Shown here one piece after another: positions 17,602-26,357 of a stretch of DNA of 38,068 nt (position 1 is the first letter of the stretch; the number at the start of each line of letters is the position of its first letter). A model generated the notes under the pieces. It did no database searches. It saw only the letters and a program-made list of their open reading frames with translations, and was not told the origin of the DNA. Source of the stretch: Desulfobacteraceae bacterium (GTDB taxonomy: Bacteria; Desulfobacterota; Desulfobacteria; Desulfobacterales; SURF-7); assembly GCA_003599865.1 (NCBI GenBank), contig QZKS01000034.1, positions 1 to 38,068 on the forward strand, written 5' to 3'. A program made the position numbers and the translations under genes.

Positions 17602-20600
17602 AACACCCCTTCCAGCAAAGCCTCCACCTTGCTAAGCAGCTGATCATCCTCGTACCAGTTCAGTTCGATCGCTTTGGCAGGGCACTCAGCAGCACAAACG
17701 CCGCAGCCATGGCACAATGCCTCATCGATCTCACTCACACCATCCTGATTGATTCTGGGTACGCCATATGGACAGGATCGTACACAGATCAGGCAGGAAG
17801 CACATCGATCTCCATCAACCCTGGCAACAACCGCAGACAGGGTTAAATGGGGTTGTGAAAGAAAAGTAGCGGCTCTGGATGCAGCAGCCTGAGCCTGGGC
17901 AATGGACTCGGTTAACAGTTTGGGACTGTGTGCCGTTCCGCAGACAAAAATACCCTCGGTTGCCATGTCGACCGGCCTCAGCTTGACATGCGCCTCCATG
18001 AAGAAACCTTCGGCATTTCGTGCCAGCTTCACAATGGATGAAAGCTCTTCCGTATCTTCGGCTACCATTCCGGCACTTAAGACAAGCAGATCCGTTCCTG
18101 CCTTCAGGTCAACGTTCAAAACATGATCCCGGAAGGTGACACAAAGCTCCCCATCTTCAACCGCGGCCTGAGGAGGATTATCGGGAGTAAAGCGTGAAAA
18201 AATTACCCCCAGCTTTCGGGCTTCCGTATAATAATCTTCCAGCAACCCGTATGTTCTGATATCCCGATACAGGATAAAGACTTCCGTTTCCGGATTCAGC
18301 TTTTTAATATGAATCGCATTTTTAATGGCTGCCTGACAACAGATTCGGGAGCAATTCGGGTTCTCCTCATTTCTGGAACCCACGCATTGCACCATGATAA
18401 CCCTGTCCAGCCCTTCTGCGCCTTTTTCTTCCAGCCGATGAGACAAGGTAACCTGAGTAATCACGCGCGCATCTTCTTTATACAAATACTCTTTTGGTTC
18501 ATACTCCTTTGCGCCGGTTGCTATGATTACAGCCCCATGATCGATTTTTCGTTCATACATACCGGGCCCGACCAATATCTCCGTTGTGAAATTTCCTTTG
18601 AACCCCGAAAATCCGACCACAAGAGACTGGAGAAGAACATCTATTTTGGGATGGGTTTTTACTTTTCGAACCAGCGTTTCCAAGTAAAAACCGATATCCT
18701 TCCCCTCAATGGTTTTTGTCAGACGGTTAGCCATTCCGCCCAATTGAGATTCCTTCTCGATCAAGACAACTTCAAATCCCTGATCTGCCAGATTCAGGGC
18801 GGCGTTCATACCGGAAACCCCGCCTCCGATAACAATCGCTCTTTCATTTACAGGAATCCTTTTTTCATGAAGCGGTTTCAATGATGCCGCCCGGGCAATG
18901 GCCATCCGAACCAGATCCTTTGCCTTGTTCGTTGCTGCTTCCGGATCTGCAGAATGAGTCCAGGAATTTTGATTACGGATATTGGCCATCTCAAAAAGAT
19001 ATTTATTCAAGCCGCAGGCTTCCAGGGTATCCATGAAAATTCCTTCATGGGTCTTGGGTGTACATGCCGCGACAACAATGCGATTCAGATTGTTCTCCCG
19101 GATGATCTTCTTCATCATATCCTGGGAGTCCTGGGAGCATGTAAACAGATTCTGTGTACTGAAAACAACCCCCGGAATCGTTTTCGCATACTCCTCAACC
19201 GCCGGAACATCCACCACACCGGCAATGTTGATCCCGCAGTTGCAGACGAACACGCCGATTCTGGGTTCCACATTGCTCACATCGATCTCTTCCGGAATCT
19301 CGATGGTCTTGATACACGTCCCCCGGGCATCGGATAAAACCGCACCGGCAGCAGCAGCAGCAGCGCTTGCCTCAATAACCGAACTGGGAATATCTTTCGG
19401 GCCCTGAGATACACCGCAGGCAAACACACCGGGCCTGGAAGTTTCCACCGGTGCAAACAGATCCGACTCCGTAAAATGATATCGATCCAGATCAATTTCC
19501 AGCCTTTCCGCGAGACGGATCGCGGATTCATCAACCTGAAGCCCGACGGAAAGGACAACCATATCAAAAATCTCTTCACAGATCTGACCGGAATCATCGG
19601 CAAAGCGAATCCGGAGATCACCGGTATTCCCTACCGGATGAATCGTATGAATTCTTGCTTTGACAAACCGGACTCCGGCTTTATGCCTTGCCCGATCATA
19701 ATATTTCTCGTAATCTTTGCCGAATGTTCGGATATCCATATTAAAAATGGTACACGCCAGTTCTTCTTTGGAGTGCTCTTTGGCAATCATGGCATCCTTG
19801 ATGGCGTACATGCAGCAAACCGAGGAGCAGTAACCATTACCGCATTTGTTATTGTCCCTGGACCCGATGCATTGCAGCCATGCGATTTTTTTCGGCTCCT
19901 TCTTGTCGGACGGACGAACTAGATGCCCCATGGTTGGACCGGAAGCACTTAAAATCCGTTCAAACTCCAGGCTCGTCAGGATATTCGGGTGTTCCTTGTA
20001 ATGATAAAACTCTTCCAGGGCTGACGGATCATACGGTCTGCTGCCGGCTGCGATAATCACGGATCCGACCTCAATCTCCCGGAATCGGACCTTCTGGGTG
20101 TGATCAACAGCCTCTGCCAGACAGGCTTCAACACACTGATAGCATTCGGAACAATAGCCGCAGTTCAGGCAGCGTTCCGCTTCTTTCCGCCCCGATATCT
20201 CATCAAACCCCTGTTCCACTTCATGGAAATTTCCCATCCTTTCGGCAATCGCAAGCTCAGCCTGTCTTTCCCTTTTCTGTTTCCGCAGACCGGTTGGTAT
20301 GGGCCGGTACTCCGGCTGTTCATTGACAGTCGGTTCTCTTCCTTCCGCCATATCCAGGCCATCCAGATAGCGGACAATGGATTTGGCCGCTTCCTTGCCG
20401 GCGGCAATGGCACCAATGGCTATCCACGGTCCGGTCTGAAGATCACCTCCGGCAAAAACACCTTCTCTTTCCGTGGCATAGGTAATCGTATCGACTTCTG
20501 CCGTTCCCCATCGGGAAAACGTCAAACCAGTGATATCCTCAAGGGGTGACAGATCCGGCCTCTGACCGATCGCCGGGATAATCTGGTCAATCTCCAGCTC

Positions 20601-22031
20601 ATATTCACTCCCGGGTATGGGAACAGGCCTTTTTCGGCCGGATGAATCCGGTTCACTGAGTTCCATGCGGATGCACCGAAGACCGGTTACCCTGCCCTGG
20701 CCCACGATCACTTCCTGCGGTGCAGACAGATAGGTGATCTTGACGCCCTCTTCTTCTGCGGCATGGATCTCTTCTTCCCACGCCGGCATCTCTGCCCTGG
20801 TTCGGCGATAAACAATGGAAACTTCTTCTGCGCCAAGACGAATAGCCGCCCGGGACACATCAATGGCGACATTTCCGCCGCCGATAATGGCCACCTTCTT
20901 TCCCACGGAGGATTTGCCGGTCAAATTTACTTCTCTCAGAAAATCAACGCCTTGCCGAACACCATCCGCCTTTTCTCCCGGGATGCCCAATTCAATGCCC
21001 TTATGCGCTCCGGTAGCCAGATACACGGCATGATAACCGTTGCCCAGTAGACCATCCACCGTCATATCCGGGCCGAGCGGTGAATTGGTTTTAATCTCCA
21101 CACCCAGATTGGTGATGACTTCGATTTCCTGGTCCAGGATATGCGGCGGCAGTCTGTGATCCGGTATGCCGACCCTCAACATCCCGCCCGGAAGCGGCAT
21201 GGCTTCGAAAATCACCGACCGGATGCCTTTGCGTGCCAGATGATATGCAGCGGAAAGTCCTGCAGGGCCGGAACCGATGATCGCCACCTTTTCTTTTCTT
21301 TCCGGAAGACATTCAATCTTCACCTTTCGGGGATCGAACCGATCCGCCGCCAGTCTTTTTAATTTGCAGATTGCTACCGGTTCGTCCACGTCACATCGCC
21401 GACAGGCATCCTCGCATCCATGAGGGCAAATTCTTCCCAGCACACCGGGAAGAGGAAGGTCTTCCATGATGATCTGCAAGGCTTCCTCATACTTTCCCTG
21501 CTTTACCATCTGGACATAACCCTGAACATTGATTCCCGCAGGACAGGCGAGACGGCAAGGAGCGAGGTCCGTCTTATCGATGGCATATGCACCGGGGATT
21601 GCCTGGGCATACCGTTTAAAGGCGGCTTTTTTTACAGAAAGCCCTTCATCATATTCATTGGGAAGGGATACAGGGCAAACCTTGCTGCACTCCCCACAGC
21701 TTGTGCATTTGGACAAATCAATAAAACGGGGTTTCTCCTTTACGAGGGCTCTGAAATTACCGACGCCCCCCTCAAGCTTTTCCAGTTCCGTGTTTGTTAA
21801 AAGTTCAATGTTGATATGCCGGCCGACCTCGACCAGTTTTGGAGAGATGATTCACATCGCGCAATCATTTGTGGGAAATGTTTTATCCAGTTGGGACATC
21901 AGCCCCCCGATGGCTGATGATTTTTCGACAAGGTAAACATAATATCCTGAGTTGGCGAGGTCCAGGGCAGACTGCATTCCGGCAATACCGCCCCCGACAA
22001 CCATGACAGATCCGATGACTTTCTTGGTCAT
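17598..22031 (-). CDS. hdrA: HdrA-GltD-HdrA fusion flavoprotein, selenocysteine-containing (in-frame UGA)
   Basis: Cytoplasmic iron-sulfur flavoprotein of 1477 residues. ATG 22031 follows GGAGGG. Residues 1-60 are an FAD Rossmann start ([10 protein letters not shown]) leading to [10 protein letters not shown], where UGA at 21852-21854 encodes Sec60 in place of the conserved HdrA cysteine; [11 protein letters not shown] follows directly. A ferredoxin-type cluster is at 109-121. An inserted GltD-like module spans about 152-600: [18 protein letters not shown] motif [20 protein letters not shown](P) motif [11 protein letters not shown] and [10 protein letters not shown]. The HdrA sequence then resumes ([28 protein letters not shown]). 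A second HdrA unit follows from about 924: [43 protein letters not shown]. Two [4Fe-4S] motifs lie at about 1410-1450. It probably routes NAD(P)H and ferredoxin electrons via MvhD to MetVF; no HdrB/C is nearby. Confidence 0.9.
21819..21854 (-). promoter_or_regulatory. Candidate bacterial SECIS of hdrA
   Basis: The UGA is at 21852-21854. After 15 nt a 7-bp stem forms between CTGGTCG (21830-21836) and CGGCCGG (21819-21825), with two U-G pairs and a tetraloop AGGT (21826-21829). The loop begins 22 nt after the UGA and has G at its second position, fitting the general bacterial SECIS model. Folding was done by eye; the same bases also encode the conserved LVEVGRH, which limits how freely they could vary. 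Confidence 0.6.
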
Positions 22032-22111
22032 ACACCCTCCAAATGACTCCATGGAAATGACAGAGAAGGTTTATCTTGGTCAAAATACATTGTTCTTTTC
22101 AGGTTACATCG

Positions 22112-22141
22112 TTTTTACCCATCAAACACGAATTTTGTCAA
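22112..22141 (-). promoter_or_regulatory. Candidate promoter for the hdrA-mvhD-metV-metF operon
   Basis: On the minus strand a perfect -35 TTGACA lies at 22136-22141. A weak -10 is TAAAAA at 22112-22117 (18-bp spacer) or GTAAAA at 22113-22118 (17 bp). It would give a leader of about 75 nt before ATG 22031. The weak -10 suggests a need for an activator. Confidence 0.35.
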
Positions 22142-22405
22142 CCCAAATTTGCTGTTTCGCATGGGGCCAAACTCCGACATTGTCGTAATTCATGGCGTCT
22201 CCCTATACCCTCCATTTTTACCTTGAACCGGCAGCCATGCCATGATAGGTGTTCTGAACAAAATGCAAATCACAAATTGTTACGCATCGAAAATGCTGAA
22301 TCGTTCTTGTCTGAATGAACAACCAGACCGGAACAGGCGGAGCCTGTAGGATGCATAAGCCGGATTCGTTTTTTCTCTCAGAAACGGATTGACGGATTCC
22401 ACCAT

Positions 22406-22424
22406 CTCCCGACAATTTTCGGAG
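22406..22424 (+). promoter_or_regulatory. Hairpin covering the Shine-Dalgarno of the TTG-started kinase
   Basis: CTCC-(C)-GA at 22406-22412 pairs with TCGGAG at 22419-22424 (6 bp with a bulged C, 6-nt loop). The 3' arm is the GGAG that precedes the TTG start at 22432 by 7 nt, so folding would hide the ribosome binding site. The stem is short and its in vivo effect is unproven. Confidence 0.35.
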
Positions 22425-22431
22425 AACAAAT

Positions 22432-23973
22432 TTGGTAAAGTCCCCATCCATAATCAACATCGCATTGATTGGAGGCGGAACATTCTGCAAGGATTTTTTA
22501 ACCAAATCCGCATTTGAATACCGTCACGAAATCGATGCGAAAATTATCGCCGTAGCAGATCCGAATCCGAATGCCCCGGGCATGATCATGGCCCGGAAAA
22601 TCGGGCTTACAACCGAAACCGATTATCACCGGTTTTACTCACCGGAATACGATCTGCAGCTGCTGATCCTGATGACGCCGGAAACAGCCATACTGGAAGA
22701 TGTTCTGGCGACAAAACCCGGCAATATCCGCCTGCTTTCTTTTCAAACCTTTGAAATCCTGTGGACCGCAATCAGTATAGAAGAAAAAAAACTTCGGGAT
22801 AGAACCAAGGAAATCGAAACCATTATCGACGGTATCCGTGATTTTATCCTGGTATTGACTCCGGACATGAAAGTAGTTGAGGTCAACCAGGCATTTCTCC
22901 AAAAAACCGGGTACAGCCGAAAAAATGTTATCGGTAAAAAATGCTTTCAAATCTATCACAAGATCGACCACCCCTGTGATGAAAGCGAGATGCACTGCCC
23001 GCTGAAGGATGTTATCCGCAACAAGCACCAGATCCGCCAGATCCAGACGCGTATGATGCCGAACAATGAAAAGCGGTATTATGAGGTCAATATCTATCCG
23101 ATCTGGGAAAAAAATGGTGAGATTTCAAAATTCATTCACATCAGCAAGGATATCACCGAACACAAACAGGAAGAAGCGGAAATCACGAGAAGGCTGGAAG
23201 CCATGGTCGATGACCGGACCCGGCAGTTGAAGGAAACCCACGAAAAGCTGCTGCATCAAGATAAAATGGCTTCCCTCGGAAAGCTTGCCGCGTCCGTCGT
23301 GCATGAAATCAACAATCCCATTGCCGGAATCCTGAATTTGATTCTATTGATGAAAAGAATCATGGAAGAAGGGTTTACCCCGAAAGATGCCGGCCGGTTT
23401 CAAGATTATCTGACGCTCATGGAGACAGAGACCCGCCGGACCAGCAGAATCGTATCCAACCTGTTGACCTTTTCCCGCCAGTCCAAAATGGAGTTAAAAA
23501 AAGTGGATATCAACAAGTTGGTGGAAAAAACGCTGTTCCTGAACTCCAATCTGCTTAAGATCGATAACGCAACGATCGATACCAGACTGGACCCTGATTT
23601 GCCGAAAATCATCGGATCAGAGGACCAGATCCTTCAGGTTTTCATGAACATCATCTCCAACGCGACCGAAGCGATCGAGGCCATGGGAGGAGGACACCTG
23701 CACGTTGAAACCCTTCACTCCCTGAAAGACAATACGGTAAAAACCATCTTCACCGATACGGGTTCAGGCATACCCCGGGAAAATCTCACCAAACTATTCG
23801 AGCCTTTCTTTACTACCAAAAAAAAAGGCAAAGGTGTGGGACTGGGGCTTTCCGTCGCCTATGGAATTATCCAGGAGCATGGCGGGAATATTTATGTGGA
23901 ATCTTCAAAAGGAAAGGGTACAAGCTTTACAATCGAACTTCCCATTGAATCAAAATTTACGCAACAGATCTGA
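22432..23973 (+). CDS. Histidine kinase with N-terminal Rossmann-like (NAD-binding-like) domain and PAS
   Basis: Soluble kinase of 513 residues. The start is TTG 22432, with GGAG 7 nt upstream; the next in-frame Met is beyond residue 50 and would remove a folded domain. Residues about 7-110 look like a Gfo/Idh-type Rossmann fold: IINIALIGGGTFC for the first strand and Gly-rich turn, then IIAVADPNPNAPGM with an acidic residue ending strand 2. A PAS domain follows (about 128-240) with cysteines C171, C182 and C189 (GKKCFQIYH, HPC, MHCP). After a coiled coil come HisKA with His291 (VVHEINNPIAG) and a HATPase (GVGLGLSVAYGIIQEHGG). No membrane segments are seen. It is followed 15 nt later by an NtrC-type regulator, its likely partner. 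It could sense nucleotide redox state, by inference. Confidence 0.85.
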   Translation: MVKSPSIINIALIGGGTFCKDFLTKSAFEYRHEIDAKIIAVADPNPNAPGMIMARKIGLTTETDYHRFYSPEYDLQLLILMTPETAILEDVLATKPGNIRLLSFQTFEILWTAISIEEKKLRDRTKEIETIIDGIRDFILVLTPDMKVVEVNQAFLQKTGYSRKNVIGKKCFQIYHKIDHPCDESEMHCPLKDVIRNKHQIRQIQTRMMPNNEKRYYEVNIYPIWEKNGEISKFIHISKDITEHKQEEAEITRRLEAMVDDRTRQLKETHEKLLHQDKMASLGKLAASVVHEINNPIAGILNLILLMKRIMEEGFTPKDAGRFQDYLTLMETETRRTSRIVSNLLTFSRQSKMELKKVDINKLVEKTLFLNSNLLKIDNATIDTRLDPDLPKIIGSEDQILQVFMNIISNATEAIEAMGGGHLHVETLHSLKDNTVKTIFTDTGSGIPRENLTKLFEPFFTTKKKGKGVGLGLSVAYGIIQEHGGNIYVESSKGKGTSFTIELPIESKFTQQI

Positions 23974-23988
23974 AATGGAGGTTTTGGA

Positions 23989-25332
23989 ATGAGCAGTACA
24001 AAAATTCTGATTGTGGATGATGAGCTGATCATGAGGGAATCCCTGGCCGGATGGCTGGAGCGGGATGGGCACCTGGTTGAAAAAGCGGAAAGCGGCGAAG
24101 AAGCACTGGAGAAAATCAAAACCACGAGATTTGATATTCTTCTGGTAGACATTAAAATGAGCGGCATCAGCGGACTCGAAGTCCTGAAAACCGTAAAGGA
24201 AAATGACGAAGATATCGATGTCGTCATGATCACCGCCTATGGTTCCATTCCAACCGCCATAGAAGCCATTCGAAGCGGCGCTTTCGACTACCTTTTAAAG
24301 CCTTTTGATCCCATGGAACTCGGTATCCTGATCGATAAAATCATCAAACATCAGGCCCAGACGCGGGAAAATCTTTTCCTCCGGGAACAGCATAAGGACA
24401 GAACCCGTTTTGAAAGCATGATCGGCCAGTCTCCGGCCATGCAGGAAGTATTCGATCTGATCCGAGACATCGCACCTGTCGAATCGACCATTCTGATTCT
24501 GGGAGAAACCGGCACCGGAAAAGGGCTTGCAGCCAAAGCCATCCATACCGCCGGCCCGCTTTCCGAAGGCCCCTTTGTCGTGGTGAACTGCGGAGCCATT
24601 CCCGAGCACCTGATGGAAACCGAACTGTTCGGTCACCAAAAGGGAGCATTTACCGATGCCCGTGAGACGAAAAAAGGAAGGCTGGAACTCGCCCATGGCG
24701 GCACCATCTTCCTGGATGAAATCGGGGAAATCAGCATGCGGATGCAGATTGACCTGCTGCGGGTTCTGGAAGACCGGGTGTTTTACCGCGTCGGCGGCAC
24801 ACAACCCATCCGGGTGGACTTCCGGGTGATTGCCGCAACCAACCGCAATCTTGAAGCTCTGATTGCAGAAGGAAAATTCCGGGAAGATCTCTTTTACCGG
24901 CTCAATGTCATTTCCTTCACCATGCCCCCCTTGCGCAAACGAAAAGAAGACCTCCCCCTGCTTGCCAACCTTTTCCTTCGGCGGTATGCCCAGGAAACCA
25001 AAAAATCAATCGATCAGATCAGCCGGGAAGCCATGGATGAAATTATGCTGTATGAGTGGCCGGGAAACGTCCGGGAACTGGAAAACGCCATTGAACGCGC
25101 CGTCGTAATCGGAAAGCACCGGAGCATTCAGGCACATGAACTGCCGCTGTTCAAAGACACCTGCAAGGAAGTTTCAGCCGGCACATCATTGAAAGACATT
25201 GAAAAGGCCCATATCACAAAGATCCTGGAAGACAACCGCTGGAACATTTCCAGGTGTGCCAAACTCCTGGAAGTTGACCGGTCCACCTTGTATAACAAAA
25301 TCAGATTATACCGGATTCAAAAATCAAATTGA
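23989..25332 (+). CDS. NtrC-family sigma54-dependent response regulator
   Basis: Transcription activator of 447 residues: receiver (phospho-acceptor Asp54 in LLVDIKMSG), AAA+ ATPase and Fis-type HTH. Walker A is GETGTGKG and Walker B is GGTIFLDEIGE. The sigma54-contact loop reads GAFTDA rather than the canonical GAFTGA. The C-terminal HTH (NRWNISRCAKLLEVDRSTLYNKI) is intact. GGAGG precedes the ATG and the gene lies 15 nt after the kinase, so they form a two-component pair. Targets are unknown; the divergent hdrA operon is an obvious candidate, but no sigma54 promoter was seen in front of it. Confidence 0.93.
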   Translation: MSSTKILIVDDELIMRESLAGWLERDGHLVEKAESGEEALEKIKTTRFDILLVDIKMSGISGLEVLKTVKENDEDIDVVMITAYGSIPTAIEAIRSGAFDYLLKPFDPMELGILIDKIIKHQAQTRENLFLREQHKDRTRFESMIGQSPAMQEVFDLIRDIAPVESTILILGETGTGKGLAAKAIHTAGPLSEGPFVVVNCGAIPEHLMETELFGHQKGAFTDARETKKGRLELAHGGTIFLDEIGEISMRMQIDLLRVLEDRVFYRVGGTQPIRVDFRVIAATNRNLEALIAEGKFREDLFYRLNVISFTMPPLRKRKEDLPLLANLFLRRYAQETKKSIDQISREAMDEIMLYEWPGNVRELENAIERAVVIGKHRSIQAHELPLFKDTCKEVSAGTSLKDIEKAHITKILEDNRWNISRCAKLLEVDRSTLYNKIRLYRIQKSN

Positions 25333-25880
25333 AGCGGTCTGCTCAACATACTGTCATTCTCTCACCCATCGGAGACATCGCTTCGTCATGGCTGCTTTCC
25401 ATTCAAGACAGCATTTCCCGAACCTTTGGGTTTTCCACTCAAACCAAGTCACTGCTGTCCGATATCTCCTTTGCCTATGATCTCAATCGAAACCAGTACC
25501 ATTCAACCGACATTCTCCGTCACCTTTCCTCTCTCCTGCCCAACGACGCCATCCGGATCCTTGCCGTTACCGATGTCGATCTGTTTATTCCCATCCTGAC
25601 CTACGTCTACGGCGAAGCCCAACTGGGAGGAATTTCCGCCATTCTCTCCATCCATCGATTAACCGAAAGTATCCGCTCTCTCCATCCGGAAAAGGTCATC
25701 CAGGAAAGAATTTCCAAAGAAGCAATCCATGAAATCGGGCACACCTTCAACCTGAAACACTGTCAGGACCCATCCTGCATCATGCACTACTGCCGCGGAA
25801 TCAATGACGTAGACCATAAAACCGATCAGCTTTGCCGGTATTGCCGGATTCTTTTGTCCGATGAACTGAAAAAGTTGTAG
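25329..25880 (+). CDS. amzA: Archaemetzincin-family zinc metalloprotease
   Basis: A 183-residue predicted metalloprotease. The hallmark motif HEIGHTFNLKHC provides three zinc-binding histidines and the catalytic Glu. It is followed by CIMHYC and by LCRYCR, which give the four Cys of the second, structural zinc site typical of archaemetzincins. The start is TTG 25329, which overlaps the regulator stop (TTGA); there is no good Shine-Dalgarno, so translation is probably coupled. There is no signal peptide, so it is cytoplasmic. Substrates of bacterial archaemetzincins are unknown. It is the third gene of the kinase-regulator unit. Confidence 0.9.
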   Translation: MKRSAQHTVILSPIGDIASSWLLSIQDSISRTFGFSTQTKSLLSDISFAYDLNRNQYHSTDILRHLSSLLPNDAIRILAVTDVDLFIPILTYVYGEAQLGGISAILSIHRLTESIRSLHPEKVIQERISKEAIHEIGHTFNLKHCQDPSCIMHYCRGINDVDHKTDQLCRYCRILLSDELKKL

Positions 25881-26357
25881 GGATATTCCCGTATCTTCAT
25901 TTCGGAAGCCGATACGCGCGAATGTCGATATGAACGAGGGCTGGTAATGACGAGAGAGCCGGTATCGACAGTGGGCCGCTCCATGAATAATTTTAAGACT
26001 TCGTCGTTCAAACTCATGAATAAGGGCTCGTAAGCCAGGTAGGATGTGCTTTTAAGCGCATCTTCCAATGCGTCTATCCGAAACCGATATTTCTCCTGCG
26101 TCTGTCGGATGGCCTAACGAAGAAAAGTTCGGCTTTCCGGAAACGTAAGTATTTTTCTCCGGCGGTAAGTTGCCACGGTGAAAAAGAATGTTCCACCCGG
26201 GTGGTGTGCTCTGCGATAATTTGTCATTAAATTTAAACATCATATTTCAAAAAAGATGCGCTTGAAAGCGCATCCTACCAGACTCCCACAAGGGGAATGT
26301 CATATCGCGCAACTTTAGGGAGAATTAATATGGGAAGCGCCCTGGCTGAAGGATTTC
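25881..26357. other. Non-coding region with inverted repeats between amzA and the PhaR-like gene
   Basis: A 477-bp gap between convergent genes. It contains the inverted repeat pair listed next and a perfect 12-bp palindrome CCACCCGGGTGG at 26193-26204. Short frames exist (for example up to 80 codons on minus across the amzA end), but they have no Shine-Dalgarno or recognised similarity. No clear intrinsic terminator was seen. Confidence 0.5.
26038..26279. repeat. REP/MITE-like element: two inverted 27-bp hairpin arms
   Basis: Arm 1 is 26038-26064 and arm 2 is 26253-26279; arm 2 is the reverse complement of arm 1 at 25 of 27 positions. Each arm is itself a hairpin: the core of arm 2 is GATGCGCTT-GAAAGC type, with GATGCGCTT and AAGCGCATC forming 9 bp around 2 nt, flanked by GGTAGG outside. 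The 188 bp between the arms carries no recognisable gene. This layout matches bacterial REP doublets or a small non-autonomous element; no target duplication was established. Confidence 0.6.

Larger units (their letters stand above)
22032..22431. other. Divergent control region between hdrA and the Rossmann histidine kinase
   Basis: A 400-bp gap with no credible gene. It must hold the promoters of the hdrA operon (minus) and the kinase operon (plus). A TTGACA for hdrA is listed separately. I looked for a sigma54 element (GG-N10-GC) on the hdrA side and found none. A short imperfect palindrome CAGGC-GGA-GCCTG lies near 22334-22346. Confidence 0.55.

Noticed and set aside
21852-22052. Short separate 66-residue FAD-protein fragment upstream of a complete 1372-residue HdrA
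   Set aside because: The two frames are in phase and joined by one TGA at a conserved Cys position, with no intervening start or Shine-Dalgarno; they are one selenoprotein gene.
22032-22431. A sigma54 -24/-12 promoter for hdrA
   Set aside because: Scanned for GG-N10-GC spacing on the hdrA strand; no match found, so not claimed despite the adjacent NtrC-type regulator.
25826-26068. 80-residue minus-strand frame after amzA
   Set aside because: Overlaps the amzA end, has no Shine-Dalgarno and no recognised family; left as non-coding.
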